Source: Bacteroidales bacterium
Lineage (GTDB): Bacteria; Bacteroidota; Bacteroidia; Bacteroidales; VadinHA17
Assembly: GCA_021738535.1 (NCBI GenBank)
Contig: JAIPBU010000010.1
Coordinates: 25,202-89,201, forward strand
DNA length: 64,000 nt
Direction of reading: 5' to 3'
Below, piece by piece: positions 52,621-60,961 of this stretch (positions are counted from its first letter, which is position 1; each line of letters begins with the position of its first letter). The position numbers and the translations under genes were made by a program. The notes under the pieces are model-generated. The model was not told where the DNA came from. It saw nothing but the letters and a program-made list of their open reading frames with translations, and did not search any database.

Positions 52621-53649
52621 CTATTCTGTTACTCTTGAATATTCTAGCTTTTTATGACATCCGGTTGCGCAGGATCCGCCATTCTCAGTGAAGTCAGCCT
52701 CCACTGGCATATCCCAGTTTCCATATTTTACCGTTGCTTCGATAATATACTTGTTTGGTGCTCCATGTGCATTATGGCATAAATTGCAGTTTCTACCCTT
52801 GGTCCCGTTGATATGGAGATAATGCAGGTTTTGAGTTCCGTTCCTGAAATTTGTAGCATAAACCGTTGAATCGGCAGTGATCATTTCACTGTCATGACAG
52901 AGAAAGCAGAATTCAAAATTATCAACTTTAGCCTCCGTATATTGTTTTGTTGGGTATTCTCCAATAAGCAGTCTGGGATAATCTGCTGCATGTGGGAGAT
53001 GGCAAATAGTGCATTCACCGCTTTCAATCGGGTCATGTATTGTATTGTTTTCAGAAAGGGTGGCTTTTATATTCGGGATATACCTGTTATCAGTTTCTAT
53101 TGCCCGGCTGTGACAATCAAGGCATAGTTTATTCGGCTCCATTTTGATAACTCCTCTGTAATCAGACTGATGTGGGTCATGACAATCCTGGCAATCTCCA
53201 TTTTTGGCAGGATAATGATCAGATACCTTATCTTCGATCTCCAAATAGTGACAATCAGTACACATGTTTTCTGAAAAATTACTATGGATAAGCGATTTAT
53301 TGGAGGAACTGTGTGGTGAATGGCACGATGCGCAATAGCCATCCTGTACAGGGTAATGCACATGTTCCTTGCTGTTCTTATCATCATGACACTTATAGCA
53401 GATCTGGGGATAATCTGCAACCAGTTTAAACTCGCTTTCGTCTGTTCCCGGATGTTCCTCCCCGGTGGAGGCATGACACAGTGAACAACCATTTACGGCT
53501 ACAGGATGCAAATATTCTCCGGCCATTAGATCACTATGGCAGTCATTGCATTCCTGCTGGTTTACTTTATTATCAGTGCCGGTAGGTGAGAAGAGGAAGC
53601 TGAAGCCTCCTGCAATAATCAGGAATAAGTAAAGTAATAAATTATTCAT
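52621..53649 (-). CDS. Secreted multiheme c-type cytochrome, 10 CxxCH plus one CxxxCH
   Basis: The 342-residue protein has an N-terminal hydrophobic leader (NLLLYLFLIIAGGFSFLF). Ten CxxCH motifs are present (CNDCH, CSLCH, CYKCH, CASCH, CTDCH, CQDCH, CLDCH, CTICH, CFLCH, CNLCH), and a last CATGCH near residue 331 has three residues between the cysteines. The spacing is typical of NrfB/MtrA-like doubled CXXCH chains: roughly one heme per 30 residues. It is encoded 10 bp after the barrel gene, so it may fill that barrel as the periplasmic wire. Confidence 0.9.
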   Translation of the reverse strand: MNNLLLYLFLIIAGGFSFLFSPTGTDNKVNQQECNDCHSDLMAGEYLHPVAVNGCSLCHASTGEEHPGTDESEFKLVADYPQICYKCHDDKNSKEHVHYPVQDGYCASCHSPHSSSNKSLIHSNFSENMCTDCHYLEIEDKVSDHYPAKNGDCQDCHDPHQSDYRGVIKMEPNKLCLDCHSRAIETDNRYIPNIKATLSENNTIHDPIESGECTICHLPHAADYPRLLIGEYPTKQYTEAKVDNFEFCFLCHDSEMITADSTVYATNFRNGTQNLHYLHINGTKGRNCNLCHNAHGAPNKYIIEATVKYGNWDMPVEADFTENGGSCATGCHKKLEYSRVTE

Positions 53650-53659
53650 TTCTCTGGAT

Positions 53660-55609
53660 TTAAAATTTTCTGCTTAGTTCAATATATGTTCCATAAAAAA
53701 TATGTTCGCTGTCCAAATAGTGCCTTAGGTAGTTATGTATGCCAGCTTTAATATAAAACTTCCTGAAGGATGTTTGTATCTCTGCTTTACTTGTAAACAG
53801 ATCGAGGTCAATATTCCTTCCTTTCTGTTTCAGATACCCTGCATTTATCACAATCCGTGTCCCTGGAGATATAATATATCCCCACCTGGCTGAAATATTA
53901 TAATACCTATGATTAAGGTCATTATCGATTATCTTATAGTCTTTAACATTACAGTTGATTGAAAACCGGAACCTGTCATTAAATGTTTTGTTCATATTAA
54001 GATAATACCTGAACCTTTCATACGGGATAATAGTGCTCTTATACAAATCGTACTCAATACCTGCTGAGATGAAATCCAGATTTATCCTTGCACCATACAT
54101 ATTTCTGGTATAATAATTCAAAACCAGGTAATCGGTATAGCGTATATTCTTATAGTCCTGTGCAAAACCTCTGTAGTATAACTCAAATTTATTACTGAAC
54201 AGGATAATACTTACAGATAGATTATTGTTTACCGAATTGAAACTGTATGAACCGGGTTGAAGTGCCGTATAATCAACAAGAATTCTCTGATTGTTGGCAA
54301 TGAGTCCACCCGGTATTCTTTGAACTTCAATATAATTATCGATAACAGAAATAAGATAATCTGTTCCTTCCTGGTATATTATTGTACCCGTTATATCTTT
54401 TATCACAACCGATGAGGGTTCGGCATAGGGTTTATCAAGGATCAGAATCTCCGCATCTGAGACAGTATGTTCCTCATCCCTGATGATGATATTGGTTGAT
54501 TCGCTGGTCATATCCAGGTAATGCCTGAAATAGTTATATGAAATATTAAGCCTCTGTTTGCCTATCTTCTTGGTATACGTTATACTAGCTCCTGTCCTGA
54601 GGTTGTTCTCGTTATAAAGATCATGGTTTGAAGTGGTATATTCAATATTGAGTGTTGTTCGGAGACTTTCGTAAAGTTTATGATCAATATCCCCGGATAT
54701 CCTGTGCTGGCTAAGGAGGTATGAGTTATAATCAAAGAGATGATAATTATATATACCGGTGGTTTTAAGATTATCACTGATCATTAAGGCTATTTTTTCA
54801 TTTGCTTCCACACGGGAGAACTGGTAATATCCTTGTTGTTTGATATATGCTATACGTGAACTGAAACTATTTCTTCTTTCTTTATCAAAGTAGATATTAT
54901 TACTTGCCCTGAGCCTGTTGACTAAATTTTTCGTTTTATGAATATCTGAATATGAATAATCATAGCCTTCTCTTGAAAATGATATCTCATTATTATCGTT
55001 TTCGGTAAAAGACTTTTTCACTCTCGCTTCCAGATTATTCTTTTTCATATTGAAAACTCTCCCAGTCAGTGTTTCTGTCTGCTCCCAGTTAGTACTCAAG
55101 TATGTAAGGGTAAGAGGAAGGTATCTGTTATTAAATGACAGGTTACCCCCATATCGGCGGTTATTGGCCTTTATGTTAGTAAGCAACTCGCGGTTAAAGT
55201 AATTCTGGTTCAGGTCTGCAAACGCCTTTAGAGATACAGTTTTTCCACTGAATATGTCTGCTTGCAGTTTAAGTTTTTTAAGGGACCTGGCTTCAGAACG
55301 GTCAGGTACAAGAAGGTACTTCTCATCCCTGGTTTCCGGGTTGTATTCAGTAGATAATGTGACACTTATTATACCGGGATCATACAAATAACTATTGAGG
55401 TTTAGTTTTAAGCCCCCAATGAAATACAGACTGTTTTGTCTTTCCTTTATGTCATTAAATGAGCTATATTGATTCCTGTACAGGTTTTCAATACTTATTT
55501 CGCCTGATACATACCTCAAATATAAAGGACCGGCTGAAAAAACTGATTCCTGTCCATGCAGGTATATGCATATTAAAAGAAACAATGCTATGAATATTGA
55601 TTTTTTCAT
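53660..55609 (-). CDS. Large outer-membrane beta-barrel (porin) of a cytochrome operon
   Basis: The 649-residue protein has a signal peptide (MKKSIFIALFLLICIYLHG) and a long run of alternating Tyr/Asn-rich strands, ending HIFYGTYIELSRKF with a terminal aromatic. By length about 24 to 28 strands are possible. No CxxCH motif is present. It lies between a pentaheme lipoprotein gene (4 bp overlap) and a decaheme gene (10 bp gap), the arrangement expected for a porin-cytochrome conduit crossing the outer membrane. No named family was recognised. Confidence 0.8.
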   Translation of the reverse strand: MKKSIFIALFLLICIYLHGQESVFSAGPLYLRYVSGEISIENLYRNQYSSFNDIKERQNSLYFIGGLKLNLNSYLYDPGIISVTLSTEYNPETRDEKYLLVPDRSEARSLKKLKLQADIFSGKTVSLKAFADLNQNYFNRELLTNIKANNRRYGGNLSFNNRYLPLTLTYLSTNWEQTETLTGRVFNMKKNNLEARVKKSFTENDNNEISFSREGYDYSYSDIHKTKNLVNRLRASNNIYFDKERRNSFSSRIAYIKQQGYYQFSRVEANEKIALMISDNLKTTGIYNYHLFDYNSYLLSQHRISGDIDHKLYESLRTTLNIEYTTSNHDLYNENNLRTGASITYTKKIGKQRLNISYNYFRHYLDMTSESTNIIIRDEEHTVSDAEILILDKPYAEPSSVVIKDITGTIIYQEGTDYLISVIDNYIEVQRIPGGLIANNQRILVDYTALQPGSYSFNSVNNNLSVSIILFSNKFELYYRGFAQDYKNIRYTDYLVLNYYTRNMYGARINLDFISAGIEYDLYKSTIIPYERFRYYLNMNKTFNDRFRFSINCNVKDYKIIDNDLNHRYYNISARWGYIISPGTRIVINAGYLKQKGRNIDLDLFTSKAEIQTSFRKFYIKAGIHNYLRHYLDSEHIFYGTYIELSRKF

Positions 55610-56196
55610 AGCTCAGTACCTTCTTTTAACAGGTTTATTCTACCGGCATGCGGATCATGGCAGCCTATACATTTTATTCCGCTTTCCGGTGTATGATTTG
55701 ACTTTGACAGATGCTGTTGTGGATGACATTTATTGCATAAAACTTCGGTATTATCCCTAAGGAAATATTTGTATTTGGAAAAATGAGGATCATGACATTT
55801 CATGCACAGCCCTGCCTGCACAGGGCCATGAGTTTTTTCCTTTGACCCGGCATATGAATCATGGCAATAAATGCAGAGTTTATTTTCACCGGTAATGAGA
55901 AAGCCTATACTATCAGGTTTATGACATGCTGTGCAATGATCTGACTTATAAGGATGATGTATAAAATATTTCTTTGAACGTGCAGGTGTATTTACATTAT
56001 CTGTTTTTTTTGCATTTCCTGCTGCAATACCGGGTAATTCTTGTTCAGGGGACGATAACTCTTCGGCCGGGGGAGGGACTCCATCAAAAAAAAAGTTCAG
56101 TACACTATACTTTGAAACCGTGGAACATGACATTATCAGGCATATAGCAACGGTAAAAATAAATAATGGTATTTTTGCTGTATTAAACACGTTCAA
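55606..56196 (-). CDS. Pentaheme c-type cytochrome lipoprotein
   Basis: The 196-residue protein has a lipoprotein leader (MNVFNTAKIPLFIFTVAICLIMSC, Cys24), a linker rich in Pro and Glu, and five CxxCH motifs (CTACH, CIYCH, CMKCH, CNKCH, CIGCH) between residues 86 and 185. Each is followed by a spacing typical of cytochrome c3/c7-like chains, and CMKCHDPH and CIGCHDPH recur. It overlaps both neighbours by 4 bp. It probably hangs from a membrane and docks to the adjacent porin. Confidence 0.9.
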   Translation of the reverse strand: MNVFNTAKIPLFIFTVAICLIMSCSTVSKYSVLNFFFDGVPPPAEELSSPEQELPGIAAGNAKKTDNVNTPARSKKYFIHHPYKSDHCTACHKPDSIGFLITGENKLCIYCHDSYAGSKEKTHGPVQAGLCMKCHDPHFSKYKYFLRDNTEVLCNKCHPQQHLSKSNHTPESGIKCIGCHDPHAGRINLLKEGTEL

Positions 56197-57260
56197 TTCA
56201 GATGATCATCAGGTTTGACAAAACCATAAACATTTATTTTGTCAGGACCGAACTGGTTAGATACAAATATCAGATAGAGGAGCTCAAAATCATTAAACAC
56301 ATATTTATTAAAGAATTCAAGACAGCTGTAATCAATCGTAATACCTGCGGGCAGCGACATTGATCCCCTGCCATTATATGCTCCTCCAAAGTACATTAGT
56401 AATTCTCCGTTGTCATTAAAAACCTGAACATTTTCGAAAGCTGCATCCACTACATACAGTTGATTCTTTTTATCCGTTGCTATGCCTTTTGGCCTGGTCA
56501 ACTGACCGAAATCTGTTCCATAGGATCCAACCCGGGATACGAATGCACCGTTGTGATGGAATTTTTTTATGGTGAAATCACCGAAATCAGTTACATATAC
56601 ATAATCATCATTTACCGTTATATTAAGTGGCTGGTAGAGGTATGCGCTATCTTTTTTCTCCGGATCAGGAAATTTTGATATCAGCTTGTAATTAGTATCG
56701 TCGAACACAGATATCGCATGAGAGTTTACTGAAGCAACATAGATTTTACCATTGAAACAGCTTATTCCGGTTGGTCTGAAATCTTTCCCAAGACCAATGG
56801 CATCTACATATTTTAATTCCTGGTCAAAAACGACTATCTGTCTCCTGTCAGCATCAGCAACGTAGAGGTTCCCATTTTTGTCGAAGGAACAATTGACAGG
56901 GAATTTAAGGGCTCCGATTCCACCGGGTTTGAAATAATCAAACTTGTTTTCTGCCAGATCAATTATTTCAATGCCTCCTATTCCGGTATCACATATATAT
57001 ATTTTGGAGTTATTCACAGCTATCCCGTAAGGTTTGACTATTGGCAATATTTCAGGTTCACCGAAAATAAATTTACGAAATGCAGACTGTTCTTTCAGTG
57101 CGTCCTGTGAATTATTAATTGTGGTAAGGTATTGTATCCTGGCAGTATCCGGTGGCTTTGGGAATACAACAATATTATTTGCATCTATTGTTAAAGCTTG
57201 TTTCCTGGAACATGAAACCAATAAGAAGATGCATAGCATGCATGAAAGAATCTTTGTCAT
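56193..57260 (-). CDS. NHL-repeat beta-propeller lipoprotein
   Basis: The 355-residue protein has a lipobox LVSC (Cys17) after MTKILSCMLCIFLLVS. Six NHL blades (about 80-345) show NLYVADADRRQIVVFD, YVYVTDFGDFTIKKFH, RPKGIATDKKNQLYVVDA and similar. The segment IQYLTTINNSQDALKEQSAFRKFIFGEPE before the propeller recurs in 6-bladed propeller lipoproteins of cytochrome clusters. It is encoded between a tetraheme gene and the pentaheme lipoprotein gene (4 bp overlap). A docking or assembly role is inferred. Confidence 0.9.
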   Translation of the reverse strand: MTKILSCMLCIFLLVSCSRKQALTIDANNIVVFPKPPDTARIQYLTTINNSQDALKEQSAFRKFIFGEPEILPIVKPYGIAVNNSKIYICDTGIGGIEIIDLAENKFDYFKPGGIGALKFPVNCSFDKNGNLYVADADRRQIVVFDQELKYVDAIGLGKDFRPTGISCFNGKIYVASVNSHAISVFDDTNYKLISKFPDPEKKDSAYLYQPLNITVNDDYVYVTDFGDFTIKKFHHNGAFVSRVGSYGTDFGQLTRPKGIATDKKNQLYVVDAAFENVQVFNDNGELLMYFGGAYNGRGSMSLPAGITIDYSCLEFFNKYVFNDFELLYLIFVSNQFGPDKINVYGFVKPDDHLN

Positions 57261-57330
57261 ATCTTCTCGATCAAACTACGGACCCTAAATATATAAGGTC
57301 TTCTGTTTTTTTAATGATTATCAGAAAAAA

Positions 57331-57975
57331 CTACTTGTTATGACAGGTCAGGCATAACTCGCTGTTTACATTGCTTATTTTCAGCAGGTGACTGATGCTG
57401 TATTTATTATGAACATCATGACATGATGCGCACTCCATTTTATTGTTGAATAACATATCTTCCTGTATACTGCCACCCAGGCCTGAAGCAGCTGATGACG
57501 GAGTGAATAGTCCTCCATCGGTGGCAGCCAGGGCATCCGTGTATTCAAAACTGATAGGATGATCTTTGCTCAAATCATCACCGCCTGCACCTCCAATAAG
57601 TGAACCAGAGCCTATATACGTTGTTCCGGTTGTAACACCACCGAAGTTTTCAAGTGCTACTGTTCCGTCATGGCAACTCAGGCACAGCTTTGAACTTGCG
57701 CTGGGATCTGTGATTGTTGTTCCTCCATGGTTGTCAAATGTTGGTGAGGAATACAGCGTGTATCCTGCAACGGCAGTTGATTCATGATTCCATAGAGGAG
57801 CACTCGGCTCATTCATGGCATTATGAGTTGTATGGCATACACCACACATTTTGTTCTCAGCCGGTGCCCATGTTTCAGAAGAAAAGTCATGAGCAGTGCC
57901 TGCTATTTGAGAGAAGCAGTTAATACCGGTAATAGACAAGAAAAGAACTGTGATAATTGTAAATTTTGTTTTCAT
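57331..57975 (-). CDS. Tetraheme c-type cytochrome, OmcE-like
   Basis: The 214-residue protein has a signal peptide (MKTKFTIITVLFLSITGINCFSQ) and four CxxCH motifs: CGVCH (44-48), CLSCH (97-101), CASCH and CLTCH. The order THDFS-like AHDFS, CGVCHTTHNAM, APLWNHES, LCLSCHDGTVAL, DLSKDHPISF, MECASCHDVHN and terminal LCLTCHNK matches the layout, as I recall it, of OmcE-type tetraheme proteins that polymerise into extracellular nanowires. The free C-terminus at the last heme suits a polymer repeat. It is the first gene of the cytochrome operon. Confidence 0.85.
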   Translation of the reverse strand: MKTKFTIITVLFLSITGINCFSQIAGTAHDFSSETWAPAENKMCGVCHTTHNAMNEPSAPLWNHESTAVAGYTLYSSPTFDNHGGTTITDPSASSKLCLSCHDGTVALENFGGVTTGTTYIGSGSLIGGAGGDDLSKDHPISFEYTDALAATDGGLFTPSSAASGLGGSIQEDMLFNNKMECASCHDVHNKYSISHLLKISNVNSELCLTCHNK

Positions 57976-58115
57976 GATTAAGTTGGTTTTAGGACAGTTA
58001 AGATATAAAAAATTTGAAACAAATCGGTCTGTATCAAAAACAGCCAGATTTTCAACAAATGCCCGGTCATCTGTTTGCTGTTATCTCAATAATGACAAAA
58101 ATCATGTATTTTGCC

Positions 58116-58146
58116 TTGCGTAATGAGCATATGTTCATTATATTTG
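58116..58146 (+). promoter_or_regulatory. Promoter of the DUF134-NifX-Mrp operon
   Basis: TTG (58116-58118) is separated by 20 bp from TATATTTG (58139-58146), an exact -33/-7 match. The -7 ends 15 bp before the DUF134 start, so the leader is very short. Confidence 0.65.
58121..58140. promoter_or_regulatory. Probable operator palindrome in the DUF134 promoter
   Basis: TAATGAGCATATGTTCATTA is a 20-bp inverted repeat with 9 of 10 matching pairs. It fills the spacer and touches the -7 element, so a bound protein would block transcription. The first gene encodes a helix-turn-helix DUF134 protein, the obvious candidate. Confidence 0.6.
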
Positions 58147-58161
58147 TAAGAAATTATCATT

Positions 58162-58611
58162 ATGCCAAGGCCAAAAAGTGACAGGATAGTATACGAGCCC
58201 CCTCTTTTTACAGAATTTAAACCTGTGGGATTAAGAGGGCAGGCGCTTGATGTAATAGATCTTTCACTGGATGAATTTGAGGCCCTGAGACTGGCTGACC
58301 AAAAGGCTATGTCGCATGCAGAGGCGGCAAGTGAAATGGAAATATCACGTTCAACATTTACAAGGCTGATAGAAGAAGCACGTAAAAAACTGGCTGATTT
58401 TATTATCCAGGGTAAATTGTTGAGCATAAACGGTGGGAATGTTCATTTCAGGAATAACATAATAAAATGCCAGAACTGTGGACATATGTTCAAAATAAAT
58501 TTTAACCAGACAATTTCCGAATGCCCGGCTTGTCATTCAGGTAATTTACTAAACCTGGCCGGCGGATTCGGACACGGTAATTGTTGCAGAAACAGGAATA
58601 GAAACACTTAA
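58162..58611 (+). CDS. DUF134 (UPF0251) DNA-binding protein
   Basis: The 149-residue protein begins MPRPKSDRIVYEPP and has the DUF134 core LRGQALDVIDLSLDEFEALRLADQKAMSHAEAASEM followed by a helix-turn-helix (MEISRSTFTRLIEEARKKLADFI). The C-terminal part adds a zinc-ribbon-like domain with CQNC and CPAC cysteine pairs and ends in a Cys/Arg tail. It is likely a transcription regulator of its own operon. It precedes DUF5320 and NifX-type genes, a grouping common in anaerobes. Confidence 0.92.
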   Translation: MPRPKSDRIVYEPPLFTEFKPVGLRGQALDVIDLSLDEFEALRLADQKAMSHAEAASEMEISRSTFTRLIEEARKKLADFIIQGKLLSINGGNVHFRNNIIKCQNCGHMFKINFNQTISECPACHSGNLLNLAGGFGHGNCCRNRNRNT

Positions 58612-58625
58612 AAAAGGAGGTTATT

Positions 58626-58817
58626 ATGCCAGGAGGAGACAAAACAGGACCAATCGGAGCAGGTCCGAGGACAGGCAGAAGACTTGGCTTCTGCGTTGGT
58701 AATACTGAGCCGGGTGCCTTTTACGGACGTGGCTACGATATGGGGCGAGGCCCGGGAATGGGCAATCGTCACGGAATGAGGGGAGGTTTTGGCCGCAGGA
58801 AGAATATGAAACCCTGA
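58626..58817 (+). CDS. DUF5320 small Gly/Arg-rich protein
   Basis: The 63-residue protein matches DUF5320: MPGGDKTGPIGAGPRTGRRLGFC, then a Gly/Arg/Met-rich tail. It starts after AAAAAAGGAGGTTATT, an unusually strong Shine-Dalgarno sequence for a Bacteroidetes gene. It accompanies DUF134 and NifX proteins in many anaerobes, but its function is unknown. Confidence 0.85.
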   Translation: MPGGDKTGPIGAGPRTGRRLGFCVGNTEPGAFYGRGYDMGRGPGMGNRHGMRGGFGRRKNMKP

Positions 58818-58870
58818 TTGTGGTCACCCAATGATCAGGGAAGAATTGTTAAATAAAAAATAATAAGAAA

Positions 58871-59203
58871 ATGAAATTTGCTGTTCCAACCCATAATGAT
58901 GAGCTCACAGCTCATTTCGGTCATTGTGAGACATTTGCAATTATAGAGACAGAGAACAACAGTATTATAAAGGAGGAATTTGTTGATCCGCCCGTACACC
59001 AGCCAGGTGCTTACCCTCGTTTCCTGGCTGACCTTGGCGTTAATGTAATTATAGCCGGAGGAATGGGTCAGAAAGCCCGCAACCTGTTCGATGCAAACGG
59101 CATCAGGGTATGCGTGGGGGTGGCCCAGGGAAGTCCGAAGCAACTGGTGGAGCAATACATGAAAGATGAATTAGTAACAGGCCATAATCTATGTGACCAT
59201 TAA
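58871..59203 (+). CDS. NifX/NifB-type dinitrogenase iron-molybdenum cofactor-binding family protein (first)
   Basis: The 110-residue protein matches the NifX/MTH1175 family: MKFAVPTHNDELTAHFGHCETFAI, PGAYPRFLADLGVNVIIAGGMG, and QGSPKQLVEQYM. Members bind metal clusters or small ligands. No nitrogenase genes are in the window, so a role in iron-sulfur or metal handling is more likely. It ends in a 3' overlap with a potential GTG start of the Mrp gene. Confidence 0.9.
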   Translation: MKFAVPTHNDELTAHFGHCETFAIIETENNSIIKEEFVDPPVHQPGAYPRFLADLGVNVIIAGGMGQKARNLFDANGIRVCVGVAQGSPKQLVEQYMKDELVTGHNLCDH

Positions 59204-59219
59204 AAACCAGTATGGTATA

Positions 59220-60068
59220 GTGAAGATAGCAATAGCAAGCGGCAAGGGGGGTACAGGTAAAACGACTCTGGCAACAAACCTTGCTGCTTACCTGTCCGGA
59301 AAACAGAAAATAATCCTGGCCGACCTTGATGTTGAGGAGCCTAATTCAGGATTGTTTATCAGGGTTGAGCGGAAGCATGAGGAGATCATGTATAAGATGA
59401 TACCGGGATGGGAGGAGGATAAATGTACCTTCTGCGGTTTGTGCCAGGAGGTGTGTAATTTCAATGCTGTCCTTAATATGGGTAAGCTGATACTTGTTTA
59501 CCCGGAACTGTGTCATAGCTGTTATGCCTGCTCGGAGCTGTGTCCGGAGGGTGCACTGCCCATGAAAAAGCAAAGAATGGGAGTGCTGAAACATTTCAGC
59601 AACGGGAAAATAAACTTTATTGAAAGCAAACTCGATATAGGTCAGGAACAGGCTGTGCCTTTAATAGCACAAACTCTTGATTATGTAGATAAGCATTCAG
59701 AAAATGAAAGCCTTGTAATACTGGATTCGCCGCCGGGAACATCATGCCCGGTTATTGAAGCCACAAAAGAAGCGGATAAAATATTACTTGTTACTGAACC
59801 TACACCATTTGGCTTACATGATCTTAAGCTGGCGGTTGAAACAATGGAAAAACTGGACAAGGAATTTGTTGTTGTGCTCAACCGTTACGGAGTGGGGAAT
59901 GCAGGGGTTGAAGAATACTGCAAAGAAAATGACATCAGGATAATTGCAATGATACCGGATGACAGGCAGGTGGCTGAATTATATGCCCGCGGAAAATTGG
60001 TATATAAAAAGTCATCAGCTTTCAGGGAGGCACTGGACCGGATTGCAGAATACATTCTTGAAAATTAA
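59220..60068 (+). CDS. Mrp-type ATPase with two [4Fe-4S] ferredoxin motifs (first)
   Basis: The protein is a P-loop ATPase of the Mrp/NUBPL or ferredoxin-fused MinD-like class. GTG at 59220 (MKIAIASGKGGTGKTT) matches the family start better than the upstream GTG at 59193, which gives 291 residues. Walker A is GKGGTGKT. Two cluster-binding motifs are CTFCGLCQEVC and CHSCYACSELCPEG. Walker B-like LVILDSPPGTSCPVIE and LLVTEPTPFGLHDL follow. It probably assembles or delivers iron-sulfur clusters to neighbouring proteins. The second copy follows 9 bp later. Confidence 0.93.
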   Translation: MKIAIASGKGGTGKTTLATNLAAYLSGKQKIILADLDVEEPNSGLFIRVERKHEEIMYKMIPGWEEDKCTFCGLCQEVCNFNAVLNMGKLILVYPELCHSCYACSELCPEGALPMKKQRMGVLKHFSNGKINFIESKLDIGQEQAVPLIAQTLDYVDKHSENESLVILDSPPGTSCPVIEATKEADKILLVTEPTPFGLHDLKLAVETMEKLDKEFVVVLNRYGVGNAGVEEYCKENDIRIIAMIPDDRQVAELYARGKLVYKKSSAFREALDRIAEYILEN

Positions 60069-60077
60069 ATCCATTGT

Positions 60078-60953
60078 ATGAAAGAGATAGTTGTTATATC
60101 AGGTAAGGGGGGCACAGGAAAAACTTCTTTAACTGCAGCCCTGGCCTACCTGGCTGACGGAGAGGCGGTGATAGCCGACTGTGATGTGGATGCTGCTGAT
60201 ATGCACCTGCTTCTGTCGCCTGATTTCAGTCATGATGAGGATTTCTACAGTGGTGAGGTGGCACATATAGATACTGATCTTTGCACATCATGCGGACTGT
60301 GCATGGAAAAATGCCGCTTTAGTGCAATACACCGGGTGAATGAAGAATACAGTGTAAATGAAATTGACTGTGAAGGATGTGGTTATTGTGCAAGGATATG
60401 CCCGGTGAATGCCATTACCATGAATGATCAGCTTGCGGGGAAGTTTTATATTTCCACAACAAGACTTGATAATACACTTGTACATGCAAGGCTGGGTGCC
60501 GGAGCTGAAAATTCAGGTAAGCTTGTAGCAAAAGTGAAAAAGAAAGCCCGCACACTTGCAGAAAAAGAATCAAAAGATTACGTGATAGCTGACGGCTCAC
60601 CCGGGATAGGATGTCCTGTTATCTCTTCTCTCTCAGGAGCAGATTATGTAGTGGTTGTGACCGAACCCTCGGTATCCGGAATGCATGATCTGAAAAGAGT
60701 GCTTGAACTGGTTCATAAGTTTGATATACCTGCTTCATGCATAATCAACAAACATGACATAAACCCGGGTATGACAAATGAAATAGAGGATTTCCTACGA
60801 TCATCAAATATTCTTCACCTGTGTAATATTCCTTATACTGCAAGCTTCACTTCTGCCATAACGAAAGGGATTACGATCATGGAGAACGGAGAAGATCAAA
60901 TGCTGGTCAGGGAAGCATGGAGGAAAATTAAAGAAGATATTAATTCTAAATAA
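60078..60953 (+). CDS. Mrp-type ATPase with two [4Fe-4S] ferredoxin motifs (second)
   Basis: The 291-residue paralogue starts MKEIVVISGKGGTGKTS. The ferredoxin insert is CTSCGLCMEKCRFSAI then CEGCGYCARICPVNAI, and YVIADGSPGIGCPVIS and VVVVTEPSVSGMHDL follow. The two copies probably act as a heterodimer, as in similar operons of anaerobes. It lies 8 bp before the second NifX-type gene. Confidence 0.93.
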   Translation: MKEIVVISGKGGTGKTSLTAALAYLADGEAVIADCDVDAADMHLLLSPDFSHDEDFYSGEVAHIDTDLCTSCGLCMEKCRFSAIHRVNEEYSVNEIDCEGCGYCARICPVNAITMNDQLAGKFYISTTRLDNTLVHARLGAGAENSGKLVAKVKKKARTLAEKESKDYVIADGSPGIGCPVISSLSGADYVVVVTEPSVSGMHDLKRVLELVHKFDIPASCIINKHDINPGMTNEIEDFLRSSNILHLCNIPYTASFTSAITKGITIMENGEDQMLVREAWRKIKEDINSK

Positions 60954-60961
60954 AAGAAAAT

